Part shown: one piece after another, positions 26,328-35,664 of the stretch | Numbering within the stretch: position 1 is the first letter of the stretch | Layout: the number at the start of each line of letters is the position of its first letter | Assembly (NCBI RefSeq): GCF_000282595.1 | Contig: NZ_AKIZ01000016.1 | Location: 62,001 to 126,000 of the forward strand | Source of the DNA: Phyllobacterium sp. YR531 | GTDB lineage: Bacteria > Pseudomonadota > Alphaproteobacteria > Rhizobiales > Rhizobiaceae | Reading direction: 5' to 3' | Length of the DNA stretch: 64,000 nt | Made by a program: the position numbers and the translations under genes | The notes under the pieces: model-generated | The model's database searches: none | The model's input: the letters and a program-made list of their open reading frames with translations, nothing else | Told to the model about the DNA's origin: nothing

Positions 26328-27205
26328 TCTGCTGCCTCCGCTTGTGCCGGCGATAAATGACCGCGATGTCCCGCAGCCTGCCGCTCTTCGCAAAAATCCG
26401 TATCGGAACAGACAAACATGCTGCCCCCTTTGTCATCCAGTATGACTTCATCGAGATAACTGCCCTTAGCGGCGCACAAAGCGCAGGGCTGGGAAAATGT
26501 CTGGACTTCGAACGGATGATCCTCGAAATCGAGACTGACAACCTGCGTATATGGAGGGATCGCGTAAATGCGTTTTTCCCGCCCTGCTCCGAAAAGCTGC
26601 AGCGCCGGAGAATTGTGCATTTTGGGGTTATCAAATTTTGGCGTGGGAGATGGGTCCATCACATAACGCCCCTCGACCTTCACCGGATAGGCATAGGTGG
26701 TCGCGATATGGCCGTGGCGAGCAATATCCTCGTAGAGTTTCACATGCATGAGCCCGTATTCTTCAAGAGCATGCATCTTGCGCGTCTCAGTCTCACGTGG
26801 TTCGAGAAACCGTAGCGGTTCCGGGATAGGCACCTGATAGACCAATGTCTGTCCCGCCTGCAGCGCAGTTTCGGGAATACGATGGCGTGTTTGTATGATC
26901 GTTGCTTCGGTGGTTTTCGTTGTTACCGGAACATTCGCGACTTTCTGGAAGAACGCACGGATTGAAACAGCGTTGGTCGTATCGTCAGCGCCCTGATCAA
27001 TAACCTTCAGGGTGTCGTTTGGGCCAATAATCGCGGCGGTGACCTGAACACCGCCCGTACCCCACCCATAGGGCATAGGCATCTCACGGCTGGCGAAAGG
27101 CACCTGATACCCCGGGATAGCGATAGCCTTCAGGATAGCCCTGCGGATCATGCGCTTGGTCTGCTCATCAAGATAGGCAAAATTATACGTCGCAAGCTCG
27201 GTCAT
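26324..27205 (-). CDS. phnJ: PhnJ, C-P lyase
   Basis: 293 residues. This radical SAM-type enzyme breaks the carbon-phosphorus bond, giving an alkane and 5-phosphoribosyl 1,2-cyclic phosphate. The cysteines fall at residues 241, 244, 266 and 272 (C-x2-C-x21-C-x5-C), the same numbers as the conserved E. coli PhnJ cysteines used for cluster and catalysis. The N-terminal AYLDEQTKRMIRRAILKAIA-like region and PMPYGWGTGG are also diagnostic. The start overlaps the phnI stop (ATGA). Nothing suggests loss of activity. Confidence 0.97.
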   Translation of the reverse strand: MTELATYNFAYLDEQTKRMIRRAILKAIAIPGYQVPFASREMPMPYGWGTGGVQVTAAIIGPNDTLKVIDQGADDTTNAVSIRAFFQKVANVPVTTKTTEATIIQTRHRIPETALQAGQTLVYQVPIPEPLRFLEPRETETRKMHALEEYGLMHVKLYEDIARHGHIATTYAYPVKVEGRYVMDPSPTPKFDNPKMHNSPALQLFGAGREKRIYAIPPYTQVVSLDFEDHPFEVQTFSQPCALCAAKGSYLDEVILDDKGGSMFVCSDTDFCEERQAAGHRGHLSPAQAEAAE

Positions 27206-28299
27206 TCTGCGGCCTCTTTGATCTGACTTTTTTGATTTTCATGTTCACCGCGCATACGACGCACGAGATCAAGTTCTGCCTGAAAGTCCACATAATGAGG
27301 CAACTTCAAGTGCTCGACGAACCCGGTCGACTGAACATTGTCACTATGTGAAATGACGAATTCCTCGTCTTGTGCAGCCGCAGTGATATCCTCGCCAAGC
27401 TCCCTCGCCCGCAATGCGCGATCACAAAGAGCCATCGACATCGATTTGCGTTCGCTTTGACCAAAAACGAGTCCATATCCGCGCGTAAACTGCGGCGGTT
27501 GCTTCGATGATCCCTTGAACTGATTGACCATCTGGCATTCGGTGAGGCGAATCCGGCCAAGTGTCAGGGGAAAATCGAGTTCAGCGACTTCAAGCTCAAC
27601 TTCAACCTCGCCGATGCGAATTTCACCGGCAAAAGGGTGGCTACGTGCGTATCCACGTTGTGTAGAGTAAGCCAATCCAAGCAGAAAACCCTCATCACCA
27701 CGCGCTAGCGCCTGAAGCCTCAAATCACGCTCCAGCGGGAAAGTCAGCGGCTCGCGCGTCAGATCACCTATTTCGCTGCCGTCCGGCATGTCACCATCGG
27801 CTTCGATCATGCCGTCATGACCAAGAATGTCGGTCACACGTGGCGTATGTTCATGTGCCTCCACACGCTTGTCCGGCATTTCAACGGGCATGTCTTCAGC
27901 AAGCTCAGGATCAAGCAGACGATGGGTATAGTCGAACGTTGGTCCCAACAATTGTCCGCCGGGCAAATCCTTGAATGTCGCAGAAATACGCCGTTCAATC
28001 ATCATTTGCGAGGTTTCGACAGGCTTGGTGTAACCGAAGCGAGGCAAGGTTGTGCGATACGCACGGACAAGGAAAATCGCTTCTATCATATCACCACGCG
28101 CCTGCTTTACGGCAAGCGCGGCAAGTTCAGCATCATAAAGCGAGCCTTCGGCCATAACGCGATCGACAGCCAGTGCCAACTGCTCGACAATCTGATCCAG
28201 TCCTATGGCAGGGACCGAGCGGTCGCCGCGGCGACGATCCGCCAGAAGCTTATGAGCATTGCGGATAGCGGCTTCGCCACCCTTAACAGCTACATACAT
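27202..28299 (-). CDS. phnI: PhnI, C-P lyase core subunit
   Basis: 365 residues, matching E. coli PhnI (354). With PhnG and PhnH it catalyses displacement of adenine from ATP by the phosphonate; PhnI alone acts as a nucleosidase. The start MYVAVKGGEAAI is the family's signature. Other conserved stretches are GFLLGLAYSTQRGYARSHPF, then LTLGRIRLTECQMVNQF and GYGLVFGQSERKSMSMALCD. It is embedded in phnG-H-I-J with a three-base gap after phnH. Confidence 0.97.
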   Translation of the reverse strand: MYVAVKGGEAAIRNAHKLLADRRRGDRSVPAIGLDQIVEQLALAVDRVMAEGSLYDAELAALAVKQARGDMIEAIFLVRAYRTTLPRFGYTKPVETSQMMIERRISATFKDLPGGQLLGPTFDYTHRLLDPELAEDMPVEMPDKRVEAHEHTPRVTDILGHDGMIEADGDMPDGSEIGDLTREPLTFPLERDLRLQALARGDEGFLLGLAYSTQRGYARSHPFAGEIRIGEVEVELEVAELDFPLTLGRIRLTECQMVNQFKGSSKQPPQFTRGYGLVFGQSERKSMSMALCDRALRARELGEDITAAAQDEEFVISHSDNVQSTGFVEHLKLPHYVDFQAELDLVRRMRGEHENQKSQIKEAAE

Positions 28300-28302
28300 G
28301 GC

Positions 28303-28914
28303 TCAAGCCTCCTTATTTAAAATTCGAGTGGTGCGAGGCAAAGCGGCCAGCAAGCCGTTTCCTGCGAAGATCAGATCAATGCCACGAGGGAATGCACCAC
28401 GATTTGCCGCCCATTGCTCAGTAAACATTCTAGGGAGTTGGCTTGGGGAAAACGCTTGCGTGCCCTTTATTCCGGGCCCTTCCAGAGTTAGCGAAGTCTG
28501 CGCCTCAAAACCGGCGACCTGTAAAATGATGGTCGTCGAGCGGTCAGGATACTCGGACGTGCCTTTGGCAAAGGCATCAAACGACGGCATGTTGTCAATA
28601 TCGGTGACCAATGCGAAATCAGCACCCGCAGGGTCATTCGTAAGCTCAAGACCAGTGTGAAACTTCAGCCACCCTAATGCGGCTTCCGATGCTTTAATCG
28701 GTTTGTCACACCAAACTGTAGCATCGTGGTCGAACAATGTAGCAGCTATTGATGCCGCAACCGGCGTCAAAGGTGACGGAGCCTGAGCCAGATCACCCAC
28801 AGAAACGATGCGGCCGGGATTGGCCATTGCATCCATCAACGCACGAAATATTTCCTGCGAACCAAGAACGCTATCAGCGAAACCACCTTCAAAAACCTGA
28901 GTTGCAGCACGCAT
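28303..28914 (-). CDS. phnH: PhnH, C-P lyase core subunit
   Basis: 203 residues from ATG 28914, whose A is the last base of the phnG stop (TGATG). A ribosome site GGAG lies inside phnG. PhnH is a structural subunit of the PhnGHIJ core. Conserved features include VFRALMDAMANPGRIV-like sequence (here EIFRALMDAMANPGR), LTLEGPGIKGTQ and FPRGIDLIFA. Length agrees with E. coli PhnH (194). Confidence 0.95.
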   Translation of the reverse strand: MRAATQVFEGGFADSVLGSQEIFRALMDAMANPGRIVSVGDLAQAPSPLTPVAASIAATLFDHDATVWCDKPIKASEAALGWLKFHTGLELTNDPAGADFALVTDIDNMPSFDAFAKGTSEYPDRSTTIILQVAGFEAQTSLTLEGPGIKGTQAFSPSQLPRMFTEQWAANRGAFPRGIDLIFAGNGLLAALPRTTRILNKEA

Positions 28915-29408
28915 CAATCATCTCCCCGTACCATCGTAAAAAAATCAACCTTGGTCGCAGCGGTCTCAGCCCGCTTTTGCTCAAGACTTTCACCCAAACG
29001 TTTGGCGATGGGAGCAAGCACCTCATCTGCAACGGCCTGGCGATGAACCGGCTCCTGCCAAAGCGCATCAAAGACAGCCGCCAGCCTGACCTTTTCGCTC
29101 GAACGTCCAAGTGCGTAGGCGTGCCCAACAGCACCGTTACCCAGCCGCACAGTCGCCCGTGTCACTGTGGCTTCACCCAGATTAAAAGCAGAACCGCCAC
29201 CACCAATGCGTCCCCGAACCATGACCAGTCCCGTTTCCGGACCACGCAATGTTTCGACTTCAGGCTTGTTTTCCCAGTCGTTCCAGAACTGCCGCAACTC
29301 TTGCGCAGTTGCCTGCGCAAGAAGCGCCATAGACGACTTGCGGCCGAGATCAGTAGCCTCAAGGTTCACGTCCGGATGCGTACCTGTTTCCAAATTTGAA
29401 CTGCTCAT
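28914..29408 (-). CDS. phnG: PhnG, C-P lyase core subunit
   Basis: 164 residues from ATG 29408, six bases after GAGG; an in-frame GTG at 29414 is less likely. It is the first gene of the phn operon and the smallest core subunit. Typical stretches are LEATDLGRKSSMALLAQA, PETGLVMVRGRIGGGG and FNLGEATVTRATVRL. It lies divergently from the regulator phnF across a 90-base gap containing inverted repeats, the probable control region for the whole 12-kb operon. Confidence 0.94.
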   Translation of the reverse strand: MSSSNLETGTHPDVNLEATDLGRKSSMALLAQATAQELRQFWNDWENKPEVETLRGPETGLVMVRGRIGGGGSAFNLGEATVTRATVRLGNGAVGHAYALGRSSEKVRLAAVFDALWQEPVHRQAVADEVLAPIAKRLGESLEQKRAETAATKVDFFTMVRGDD

Positions 29409-29426
29409 TGACACCTCGCAACAATT

Positions 29427-29466
29427 TGTCTATTTATCTACACAACTAGACAATAACCATGGTTAT
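29427..29466. promoter_or_regulatory. Probable PhnF operator region between phnG and phnF
   Basis: Two symmetrical elements lie between the divergent starts. TGTCTA (29427-29432) faces TAGACA (29447-29452); a nearer half TATCTA (29435-29440) can also pair with it across 6 bases. Next to them is a perfect 14-base palindrome, ATAACCATGGTTAT (29453-29466). GntR proteins of the HutC/PhnF group favour GTCTA/TAGAC-type half sites. The assignment to PhnF is inference from position and motif. Confidence 0.6.
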
Positions 29467-29498
29467 AATACCCGTCAATGACAGGAGCATGACAAACT

Positions 29499-30242
29499 AT
29501 GCGCTCAAGCCATTTGATTACGAGAAACAGCGGCGTGGCCGTGTGGCGGCAGATCGCTGATCAAATCAGAGGTGACATTTCTGCCGGCAAAATGGCCAGC
29601 GGTGTGCGTATGCCACCAGAGATTGAATTGGCGACGCGCTTTGCGGTAAACCGCCATACAATCCGTAGTGCGATAGCTGCATTGACCAAGGAAGGTGTTC
29701 TCAGGGCAGAACAGGGACGCGGAACCTTTGTCGCCAATGCAAAAAAACTGACCTACCGCATTGGCGAGCGAACAAGATTTTCGGAAATCCTTTCCACACA
29801 GGTCCGTGAAACAAAAGGTGTCCTTCTTGGTTCGAACGTGGAAGAACCCACAGCGGAGATCGCGGCGGCCCTCGGAATGCAATCTGGCACGGTCATCAAA
29901 ATCGACACAATGCACACGGCAGACGGTAATCCGATATCGTGCGCGACGTCATGGTTTGATGCCTCTCGCGTTCCGAACATAATACAGGATTACAGCGCAT
30001 CGGGCTCTGTCACGGCAGCTTTCAAACAAGCCGGAATTGAAGATTATCTGCGCAAATCCACAATTATTGGAGCTCGCCATGCGGATGCGGAGGATTTACG
30101 ACACCTGCAACTGTCTCCCGGCGCTATTGTCCTGGTCGCTACCGCAATAAATGTCGATATGGATGGGCATCCTGTCGAGTATGCGAAAACACGCTTTGCT
30201 GCCGACCGTATGGAGATTGCGATCGGCAACAATAAGACCTGA
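29499..30242 (+). CDS. phnF: PhnF, GntR/HutC-type regulator of the phn operon
   Basis: 247 residues. The N-terminal winged helix is clear: VAVWRQIADQIRGDISAGK, RMPPEIELATRFAVNRHTIR and AALTKEGVLRAEQGRGTFV. The C-terminal UTRA ligand-binding domain follows from about residue 95. It is divergent from phnG, the standard place for PhnF. In the family it usually represses until a phosphonate-derived or phosphate signal binds. Confidence 0.92.
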   Translation: MRSSHLITRNSGVAVWRQIADQIRGDISAGKMASGVRMPPEIELATRFAVNRHTIRSAIAALTKEGVLRAEQGRGTFVANAKKLTYRIGERTRFSEILSTQVRETKGVLLGSNVEEPTAEIAAALGMQSGTVIKIDTMHTADGNPISCATSWFDASRVPNIIQDYSASGSVTAAFKQAGIEDYLRKSTIIGARHADAEDLRHLQLSPGAIVLVATAINVDMDGHPVEYAKTRFAADRMEIAIGNNKT

Positions 30243-30243
30243 A

Positions 30244-30855
30244 CTACCACATCGTCTTGGCGGCCCGTTCCGGCCATTCGCGATCATAGGTGTCGCCGTC
30301 AAAGCGAGCTTCGCTCAATGCAGCCAAAATCTGACCCGGAGTCGGGAATTCTTTCGGTGAGCGATGTTTTGCAGGATTCCAAAGCTCCGAACGAATAAGC
30401 GCGCGGGCGCACTGGAAATAAGCCTCTTCGACTTCAATGACAGTAACAGAGCGCGGCGGCTTACCATCCACATTGAAGCTCTCAAGTAATGTCTGATCCG
30501 TCTCGATATAAGCGCTGCCGTTGACGCGAAACGTCGTCGTCAATCCGGGGATGAGAAAAAGTAACGCCACGCGCGGGTCACGAACAATATTAAGCAGAGA
30601 ATCAATGCGATTGTTGCCTCGTCTGTCCGGCATTATCAAAGTTTTCTCGTCGTGAACCCGGATGAAACCGGCAAGATCGCCGCGCGGGGAACAATCCAAT
30701 CCCTCCGGACCACTGGTAGCAAAAGCCACGAATGGCGAGCCCTCGATTAGCAAACGATAATCCGGGGTGATTCGATCAGCCACTTTGGCCGTCGAAGCTT
30801 CCGTAACGCCGCTATAAATCGCTTCAAGTTGTTCTATCGAGGTAATTCGGGTCAT
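30244..30855 (-). CDS. PPOX-class FMN-binding protein (pyridoxamine 5'-phosphate oxidase family)
   Basis: About 203 residues from ATG 30855, six bases after AGGAG; upstream in-frame Met codons lack a site. It has the split-barrel flavin fold: SPFVAFATSGPEGLDCSPRG, then DRRGNNRIDSLLNIVRDPRV and LLFLIPGLTTTFRVNGSAYI. This resembles the MSMEG_1061 subfamily of flavin-dependent oxidoreductases. Substrate unknown. It converges with phnF one base after that stop and is divergent from the sugar kinase. I see no direct link to phosphonate use. Confidence 0.85.
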   Translation of the reverse strand: MTRITSIEQLEAIYSGVTEASTAKVADRITPDYRLLIEGSPFVAFATSGPEGLDCSPRGDLAGFIRVHDEKTLIMPDRRGNNRIDSLLNIVRDPRVALLFLIPGLTTTFRVNGSAYIETDQTLLESFNVDGKPPRSVTVIEVEEAYFQCARALIRSELWNPAKHRSPKEFPTPGQILAALSEARFDGDTYDREWPERAAKTMW

Positions 30856-30986
30856 CATTTTCTCCTGCATGCGCGTTCGCCGACTAACATGCCATGGCGA
30901 AACGATTATGACAGCCTTCACTTTCGAAATGACAGAGGAACCGCACTAGTATATCAGTCGCTCGACCATAAATGGGAGAGATAAGT

Positions 30987-31904
30987 ATGAGCGGATTTGC
31001 GGCAATTGGGGAGTGTATGATTGAGCTGTCCGGCGCAAATGGCGACCAATGGCGCATGGGTTTTGCCGGCGACACGCTTAACACCACCTGGTATGTCCGC
31101 GCTCTGACCAAAGCTGATTATCCCGTCGATTACGTCACCGCTTTTGGTGACGATCCTTTTTCCATCAAGCAGCGCTCTTTCTTGAACGACAATGGTATTC
31201 ACACTGCCAATAGTCCCGTGATCGTAGGTGCGCGACCGGGCCTCTACGCGATCAGTCTGACCGGAGCCGAACGTTCATTTACCTATTGGCGCAATGATGC
31301 AGCGGCACGCCAGCTTGCAGACGATACCGACGCATTGGCAAAGAGCCTGGATGGCCGCGAAGTGATTTACTTTTCCGGTATTACGATGGGCATACTTAGC
31401 CCTAAAAATCGCCAGAACGTTTTGAACGCAGTCAGCAATGCTCGCAGGCAAGGCGCTCTTGTCGTGTTTGATGCAAACTACCGCCCTCGCCTATGGGAAA
31501 ACGCTGAAACCGCGCGGCAGGTACTCAGTAATGCGTTCCACGTGGCAGATATCGGATTGCCCACATTTCCAGATGAGAACGCGCTTTTTGGCGACGCCAC
31601 ACCTGACGATACAGCCAACCGCATTGCCAGTTATGGTGTGCGGGAAATCGTCGTCAAAGATGGGACAGAGCCCGCGCTTGTTGTCGTCGAGGGCAGTCGA
31701 ACCAGCGTACCAGCAGCAATCGCAAAAGCTGTCGACACCACTGGTGCAGGCGATAGTTTCAATGGCGGGTATATCGCTGCGCGTCTGGGTGGCCTCAGTC
31801 CTGTGGAAGCAGCCACAAGTGCCCACAAAGTGGCAGCCCGAGTTGTAGAATTCCACGGCGCACTCGCTCCCATGAGCGAGGCGCGCGCAGCCTTCATAGG
31901 CTAG
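30987..31904 (+). CDS. PfkB-family sugar kinase, probably 2-keto-3-deoxygluconate kinase
   Basis: 305 residues from ATG 30987, after GGGAGAGATAAGT. PfkB motifs are present: the N-terminal GECMIELSG and GFAGDTLNTTWYVRAL, a middle FDANYRPRLWE, and the C-terminal anion hole and base VDTTGAGDSFNGGY. The GDTLNTxxY and YFSGITMGIL elements point to KDG kinase, which makes 2-keto-3-deoxy-6-phosphogluconate for the Entner-Doudoroff route. The substrate is not certain. Its stop shares four bases (CTAG) with the convergent epimerase gene. Confidence 0.85.
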   Translation: MSGFAAIGECMIELSGANGDQWRMGFAGDTLNTTWYVRALTKADYPVDYVTAFGDDPFSIKQRSFLNDNGIHTANSPVIVGARPGLYAISLTGAERSFTYWRNDAAARQLADDTDALAKSLDGREVIYFSGITMGILSPKNRQNVLNAVSNARRQGALVVFDANYRPRLWENAETARQVLSNAFHVADIGLPTFPDENALFGDATPDDTANRIASYGVREIVVKDGTEPALVVVEGSRTSVPAAIAKAVDTTGAGDSFNGGYIAARLGGLSPVEAATSAHKVAARVVEFHGALAPMSEARAAFIG

Positions 31905-32920
31905 AGCTTTTTGAAGCTGTATTTGGTCATTTGACTATAAGTCTCGTCGGGACGAAGGATCGCCTGCGGGAAGTATGGAAAATGCGTCGAATCCGGCCAG
32001 ACTTGCGCTTCAAAACATAGCGCCGCATGATTTTCATACGTCTTGCCCGTCAGACCAATTGCGGGTTTTCCGCCAAGCGTGTTGGACGCGTAAAGTTGCA
32101 CACCGGGTTCAGTTGTCGATACAGTCATTTCAACGCCTGAGCTTGCTCCTTTGGCCCAAGCGACCGCGCATAGAGGCCGCCGCTGGCTCGCTAGACAAAA
32201 ATTATTGTCGTAAGTGACCTGCTTGCCGTTTTCCTCGCGCCTCACCGTTCTGAATTCGCGGAAATCATGCGTAGTGCCAGCAACAGGGAGTACCCGTCCA
32301 TCCGGTAAGAGGTCGACATCAGTCGGCAAATATGCATACGCATCAATCCGAACCTGATGGTCCAGTGCGTCGGTTGCTCCGCCATCATCCAGATTGAAGT
32401 AACTGTGATGCGCAAGATTACAGACCGTCGCCTTGTCTGTCACTGCATCCATACGAATGGCCAAAGTGCCCTTGGATTCTAACATATAGGTGCAGGTGAT
32501 ATTCAGATTCCCCGGAAAACCCATCTCGCCATCGGCCAGTTGGATCGTCAGGGTTACGTAATCCGGGCCTACAGCAACAACCTGCCAGAGGCGTTTACCT
32601 GCCCCTTCGCTTCCGCCATGAATATTGTGTAAGCCACGGAAATTCTTCTGCAACTCGTAAATTTTGCCATCGATCGTCAATTCACCATCACGAATACGAT
32701 TGATGGAACGTCCAATCGTCGCTCCCAGATAAGGCGAATAAGCGGGATAATCGGAAAACTCCTGATAGCCGAGCACAAGCGGTTGTTCATGCCCCTTCAG
32801 TCGCAAGTCCTGAATCACCGCGCCCCACGTCAACACTTTGGCCGTAAGCCCGCCACCAGTTATCGTAATGCGATGAACGGGCTCGCCTGAATCAGTATGG
32901 CCAAAAACTTCCGTATCCAT
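31901..32920 (-). CDS. galM: Aldose 1-epimerase
   Basis: About 339 residues from ATG 32920. It interconverts alpha and beta anomers of sugars such as galactose or glucose. Conserved motifs are TWGAVIQDLRL, YLGATIGRSINRI, GLHNIHGGSEG, the catalytic-His segment VCNLAHHSYFNLDDGG, and a late catalytic-Glu region NHAALCFEAQVWPDS. Together with the convergent sugar kinase it suggests hexose or sugar-acid use. It follows a dehydrogenase gene, with a terminator-like stem between. Confidence 0.93.
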   Translation of the reverse strand: MDTEVFGHTDSGEPVHRITITGGGLTAKVLTWGAVIQDLRLKGHEQPLVLGYQEFSDYPAYSPYLGATIGRSINRIRDGELTIDGKIYELQKNFRGLHNIHGGSEGAGKRLWQVVAVGPDYVTLTIQLADGEMGFPGNLNITCTYMLESKGTLAIRMDAVTDKATVCNLAHHSYFNLDDGGATDALDHQVRIDAYAYLPTDVDLLPDGRVLPVAGTTHDFREFRTVRREENGKQVTYDNNFCLASQRRPLCAVAWAKGASSGVEMTVSTTEPGVQLYASNTLGGKPAIGLTGKTYENHAALCFEAQVWPDSTHFPYFPQAILRPDETYSQMTKYSFKKL

Positions 32921-32956
32921 TTGATTTAAAACCTTTTCATATGCGACTGCCCAACA

Positions 32957-32987
32957 AAACACCCGATGCACAGGGCAACGGGTGTTT
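32957..32987 (-). terminator. Terminator-like stem after the dehydrogenase gene
   Basis: AAACACCCG (32957-32965) pairs perfectly with CGGGTGTTT (32979-32987) across 13 bases. Read on the minus strand it lies 23 bases after the dehydrogenase stop and is followed by TTGTTGG, a modest T run. It should limit read-through into the epimerase gene. Confidence 0.65.
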
Positions 32988-33009
32988 CGGGTTTCGAGTT
33001 CTATTCCTT

Positions 33010-34470
33010 TTAAAGTCCAAGGCCGCCAATGCAGACATATTTCGTATCGAGATAATCCTCGATGCCCTGATGTCCGCCTTCTTTGCCAAGCCCCGACTCT
33101 TTAACGCCGCCAAAAGGCGCTTCCACTGTGGTGATCAAGCCCTCATTGACGCCAACCATGCCATACTTCAAGCCTTCAGAGACGCGGAACACGCGTCCAA
33201 GGTCCTGAGTGTAGAAATAGCCAGCGAGCCCGAACTGAGTGTTATTGGCCAGATCGATAGCTTCCTGTTCAGTCTCGAATTTGTAAATCGGTGCAATAGG
33301 GCCAAAGATTTCTTCGGTGGTGAAGAGCATATCCGGCTTCGCATCACCAATGACAGTTGGCTCAAAAAAGCTGCCGCCCAGCGAATGGCGTTTGCCGCCG
33401 GTAATGATCTTGCCACCCTTCTGCTTGGCGTCTGCGATAAATTCCTCGACCTTTTCAACGGCCTTTTCGTCAATCAAAGGCCCCTGCTCGGTTCCGTTCT
33501 CAAGTCCATTACCGATCTTGAGTTTGGCGGTCTTTGCCGCGAACTTCTCGACAAAGCTATCGTAAATGCCTGCCTGAACCAAAAAACGATTGGTGCAGAC
33601 ACATGTCTGACCCGAGTTACGGAACTTTGCCATGATCGCACCATCGACGGCGCGATCTAAATCTGCGTCGTCGAATACGATAAACGGCGCATTTCCGCCA
33701 AGCTCCATCGAGACCTTCTTGACGGTGTCAGCAGCCTGCTTGATCAGAATCTTGCCGATTTCGGTAGATCCCGTAAACGTAATCTTGCGCACAATTGGAT
33801 TGCTGGTGATCTCGCCGCCGATTTCGCTTGCCGAGCCGGTCAGGATATTGACCACACCCTTCGGAATTCCCGCCTGTTCACACAGAATTCCCCAAGCGAG
33901 TCCGGAATATGGGGTCTGGGTTGCAGGCTTGACGACAGCTGTACAGCCGGAAGCCAAAGCAGGCCCAATCTTACGTGCAAGCATGGATGACGGGAAATTC
34001 CAGGGAGTGATCGCACCGATAACGCCTACCGGCTCTTTGGTGATAATGATCCGACGGTCGGCCCATGGAGAAGGAACAGTATCGCCATACGTGCGGCGTG
34101 CCTCCTCAGCGTACCAAAGAATGTAAGCGGCAGACATGCCGACCTCGCCCTTGGATTCTGCAAGGGACTTGCCTTGTTCGAGGGTCAACAATTCGGCAAG
34201 CGCATCCTGATTTTCAAGAATGGCATCGTGAAGCTTTCGCATAAGCTTGGAACGCTCCAGAGCTGAAGTCTTGCGCCAAGTCTTAAAGGCCTCTGCCGCC
34301 GCATCGATGGCGCGCTTGGTTTCAGCCTTGCCGGAATTGGGAACCGTACCGATAGCGAGTCCTGTGGCGGGATTGATGACGTCTATCGTCTTGCCCGAAT
34401 CTGCCGCGACCCATTCGCCATTGATGAGATTCGCCTGCTTCATGAACTGGCTGGATTTCTGCAACATCAT
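33010..34470 (-). CDS. gabD: Succinate-semialdehyde dehydrogenase (NAD(P)+)
   Basis: 486 residues, aldehyde dehydrogenase superfamily. It oxidises succinic semialdehyde to succinate in 4-aminobutyrate breakdown; a glutarate-semialdehyde role is a close alternative. Motifs are GAITPWNFPSSMLARK (coenzyme site), FTGSTEIGK, MELGGNAPFIVFDDAD with the general-base Glu, and NSGQTCVCTNRFLVQ with the nucleophile Cys. C-terminal GLKYGMVGVNEG and PFGGVKESGLGKEGG fit GabD. Two adjacent ATG codons (34470 and 34467) follow GGGAG; either may be used. Confidence 0.92.
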   Translation of the reverse strand: MMLQKSSQFMKQANLINGEWVAADSGKTIDVINPATGLAIGTVPNSGKAETKRAIDAAAEAFKTWRKTSALERSKLMRKLHDAILENQDALAELLTLEQGKSLAESKGEVGMSAAYILWYAEEARRTYGDTVPSPWADRRIIITKEPVGVIGAITPWNFPSSMLARKIGPALASGCTAVVKPATQTPYSGLAWGILCEQAGIPKGVVNILTGSASEIGGEITSNPIVRKITFTGSTEIGKILIKQAADTVKKVSMELGGNAPFIVFDDADLDRAVDGAIMAKFRNSGQTCVCTNRFLVQAGIYDSFVEKFAAKTAKLKIGNGLENGTEQGPLIDEKAVEKVEEFIADAKQKGGKIITGGKRHSLGGSFFEPTVIGDAKPDMLFTTEEIFGPIAPIYKFETEQEAIDLANNTQFGLAGYFYTQDLGRVFRVSEGLKYGMVGVNEGLITTVEAPFGGVKESGLGKEGGHQGIEDYLDTKYVCIGGLGL

Positions 34471-34607
34471 ATTCTCCCTGTGTTCGAAGGGTTATGCTCT
34501 TTTGGTGAGGTCCGTGAAGGATAACCATATTGCGCGTGGCAACTGAGCCTTTGAGTAAGGCCGCGACTATACCCTGCTCCTTTTTGGTAAAAGCTGCAAC
34601 GGTATCG

Positions 34608-35564
34608 CTAACCAAATATATAGGTAACAATGGAAACCCAGAATGCGAGGGTCACTGCAGATAAAGCGGTGGCCATTACCATTGAATTTGACGCCAGCGC
34701 TTGCCCCGTTCCGAAGCGCGTTGCTATGAGGTAGGAGTTCACTCCGGCAGGCAAAGCAGCTGACACAACAGCAATTTTTGCGGTAAACGGCGCCAATCCC
34801 AGCAACCATACCGCTCCAAGGACAATTGCAGGCATCAGCAACAATTTGATGACGGACATGACGAGAGCCGCAGCAATATTGCCTGACACACCAAACTTCT
34901 TCAGTCCCATTCCCATTGCAAATAGCGCAACGGGCCCTGCAACACTTGCCAAGGTTTGTATCAACGCGTCTATAGTCTGTGGCATTGGCAGACCAACCAG
35001 CCGCCAAACCCATCCGGCCAGAATTCCCAAGACAAACGGATTGCGCAGCAGACTTTTGAAGAACGAAAGCACGACCGCAGTCAAATGCCCCTCGCCGTTA
35101 AAAACTCCGTCACGCCGCATTGCGATTTCATGGAGGCTTATGGACGCTGCCATCATGATTGGCATGTGAATGGCAACGATCAAAGAGAGGATTGCAAAGC
35201 CATTTTGCCCAAAAACGCCGAGTACAAGCGGCATTCCCAGAAACACAAGATTGGAAAAGGATCCGGAAACACCCGCAACGACACCAGCTCGGTTGTCTCT
35301 TCCAAACATATACTTGATCACCAGATCTGACGCGGCCCAAGCAACAATGACACCGCTGAAATAGGCAATCCACAAGGTCCACGGAGCTGCGCCATGGAAA
35401 TCGGCGGTAACCATTGTTCTGAACAGCAGCAGTGGCGCGGCGATCATAAATACGAAATCGGAAAGACCGTCACCCACCCGCTCATCGAGCAGTTTGAACT
35501 GGGCTGCTGCATAAGCGATAGCAATGACGCCAAAGACAACAATGATTGTTTGAATAAGACTCAT
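34608..35564 (-). CDS. AEC (auxin efflux carrier) family transporter
   Basis: 318 residues from ATG 35564, directly after GGAAGACC. About ten hydrophobic helices are arranged as two five-helix halves, starting SLIQTIIVVFGVIAIAYAA. Family hallmarks are GSFSNLVFLGMPLVLGVFGQNG in helix 4 and PAGVNSYLIATRFGTG near the end. Members export or import organic acids such as malonate or malate; the substrate here is unknown. It lies upstream of the succinate-semialdehyde dehydrogenase gene on the same strand, with a 137-base gap. Confidence 0.88.
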   Translation of the reverse strand: MSLIQTIIVVFGVIAIAYAAAQFKLLDERVGDGLSDFVFMIAAPLLLFRTMVTADFHGAAPWTLWIAYFSGVIVAWAASDLVIKYMFGRDNRAGVVAGVSGSFSNLVFLGMPLVLGVFGQNGFAILSLIVAIHMPIMMAASISLHEIAMRRDGVFNGEGHLTAVVLSFFKSLLRNPFVLGILAGWVWRLVGLPMPQTIDALIQTLASVAGPVALFAMGMGLKKFGVSGNIAAALVMSVIKLLLMPAIVLGAVWLLGLAPFTAKIAVVSAALPAGVNSYLIATRFGTGQALASNSMVMATALSAVTLAFWVSIVTYIFG

Positions 35565-35664
35565 GGTCTTCCGGAATAAGCCCGGAAGTTTCACGGAGCA
35601 AGTCCGGAACATCATCACTTTATTTTTGCGAGCCGAATCCCCATCTGCCTGCTAAGGAGAATGA

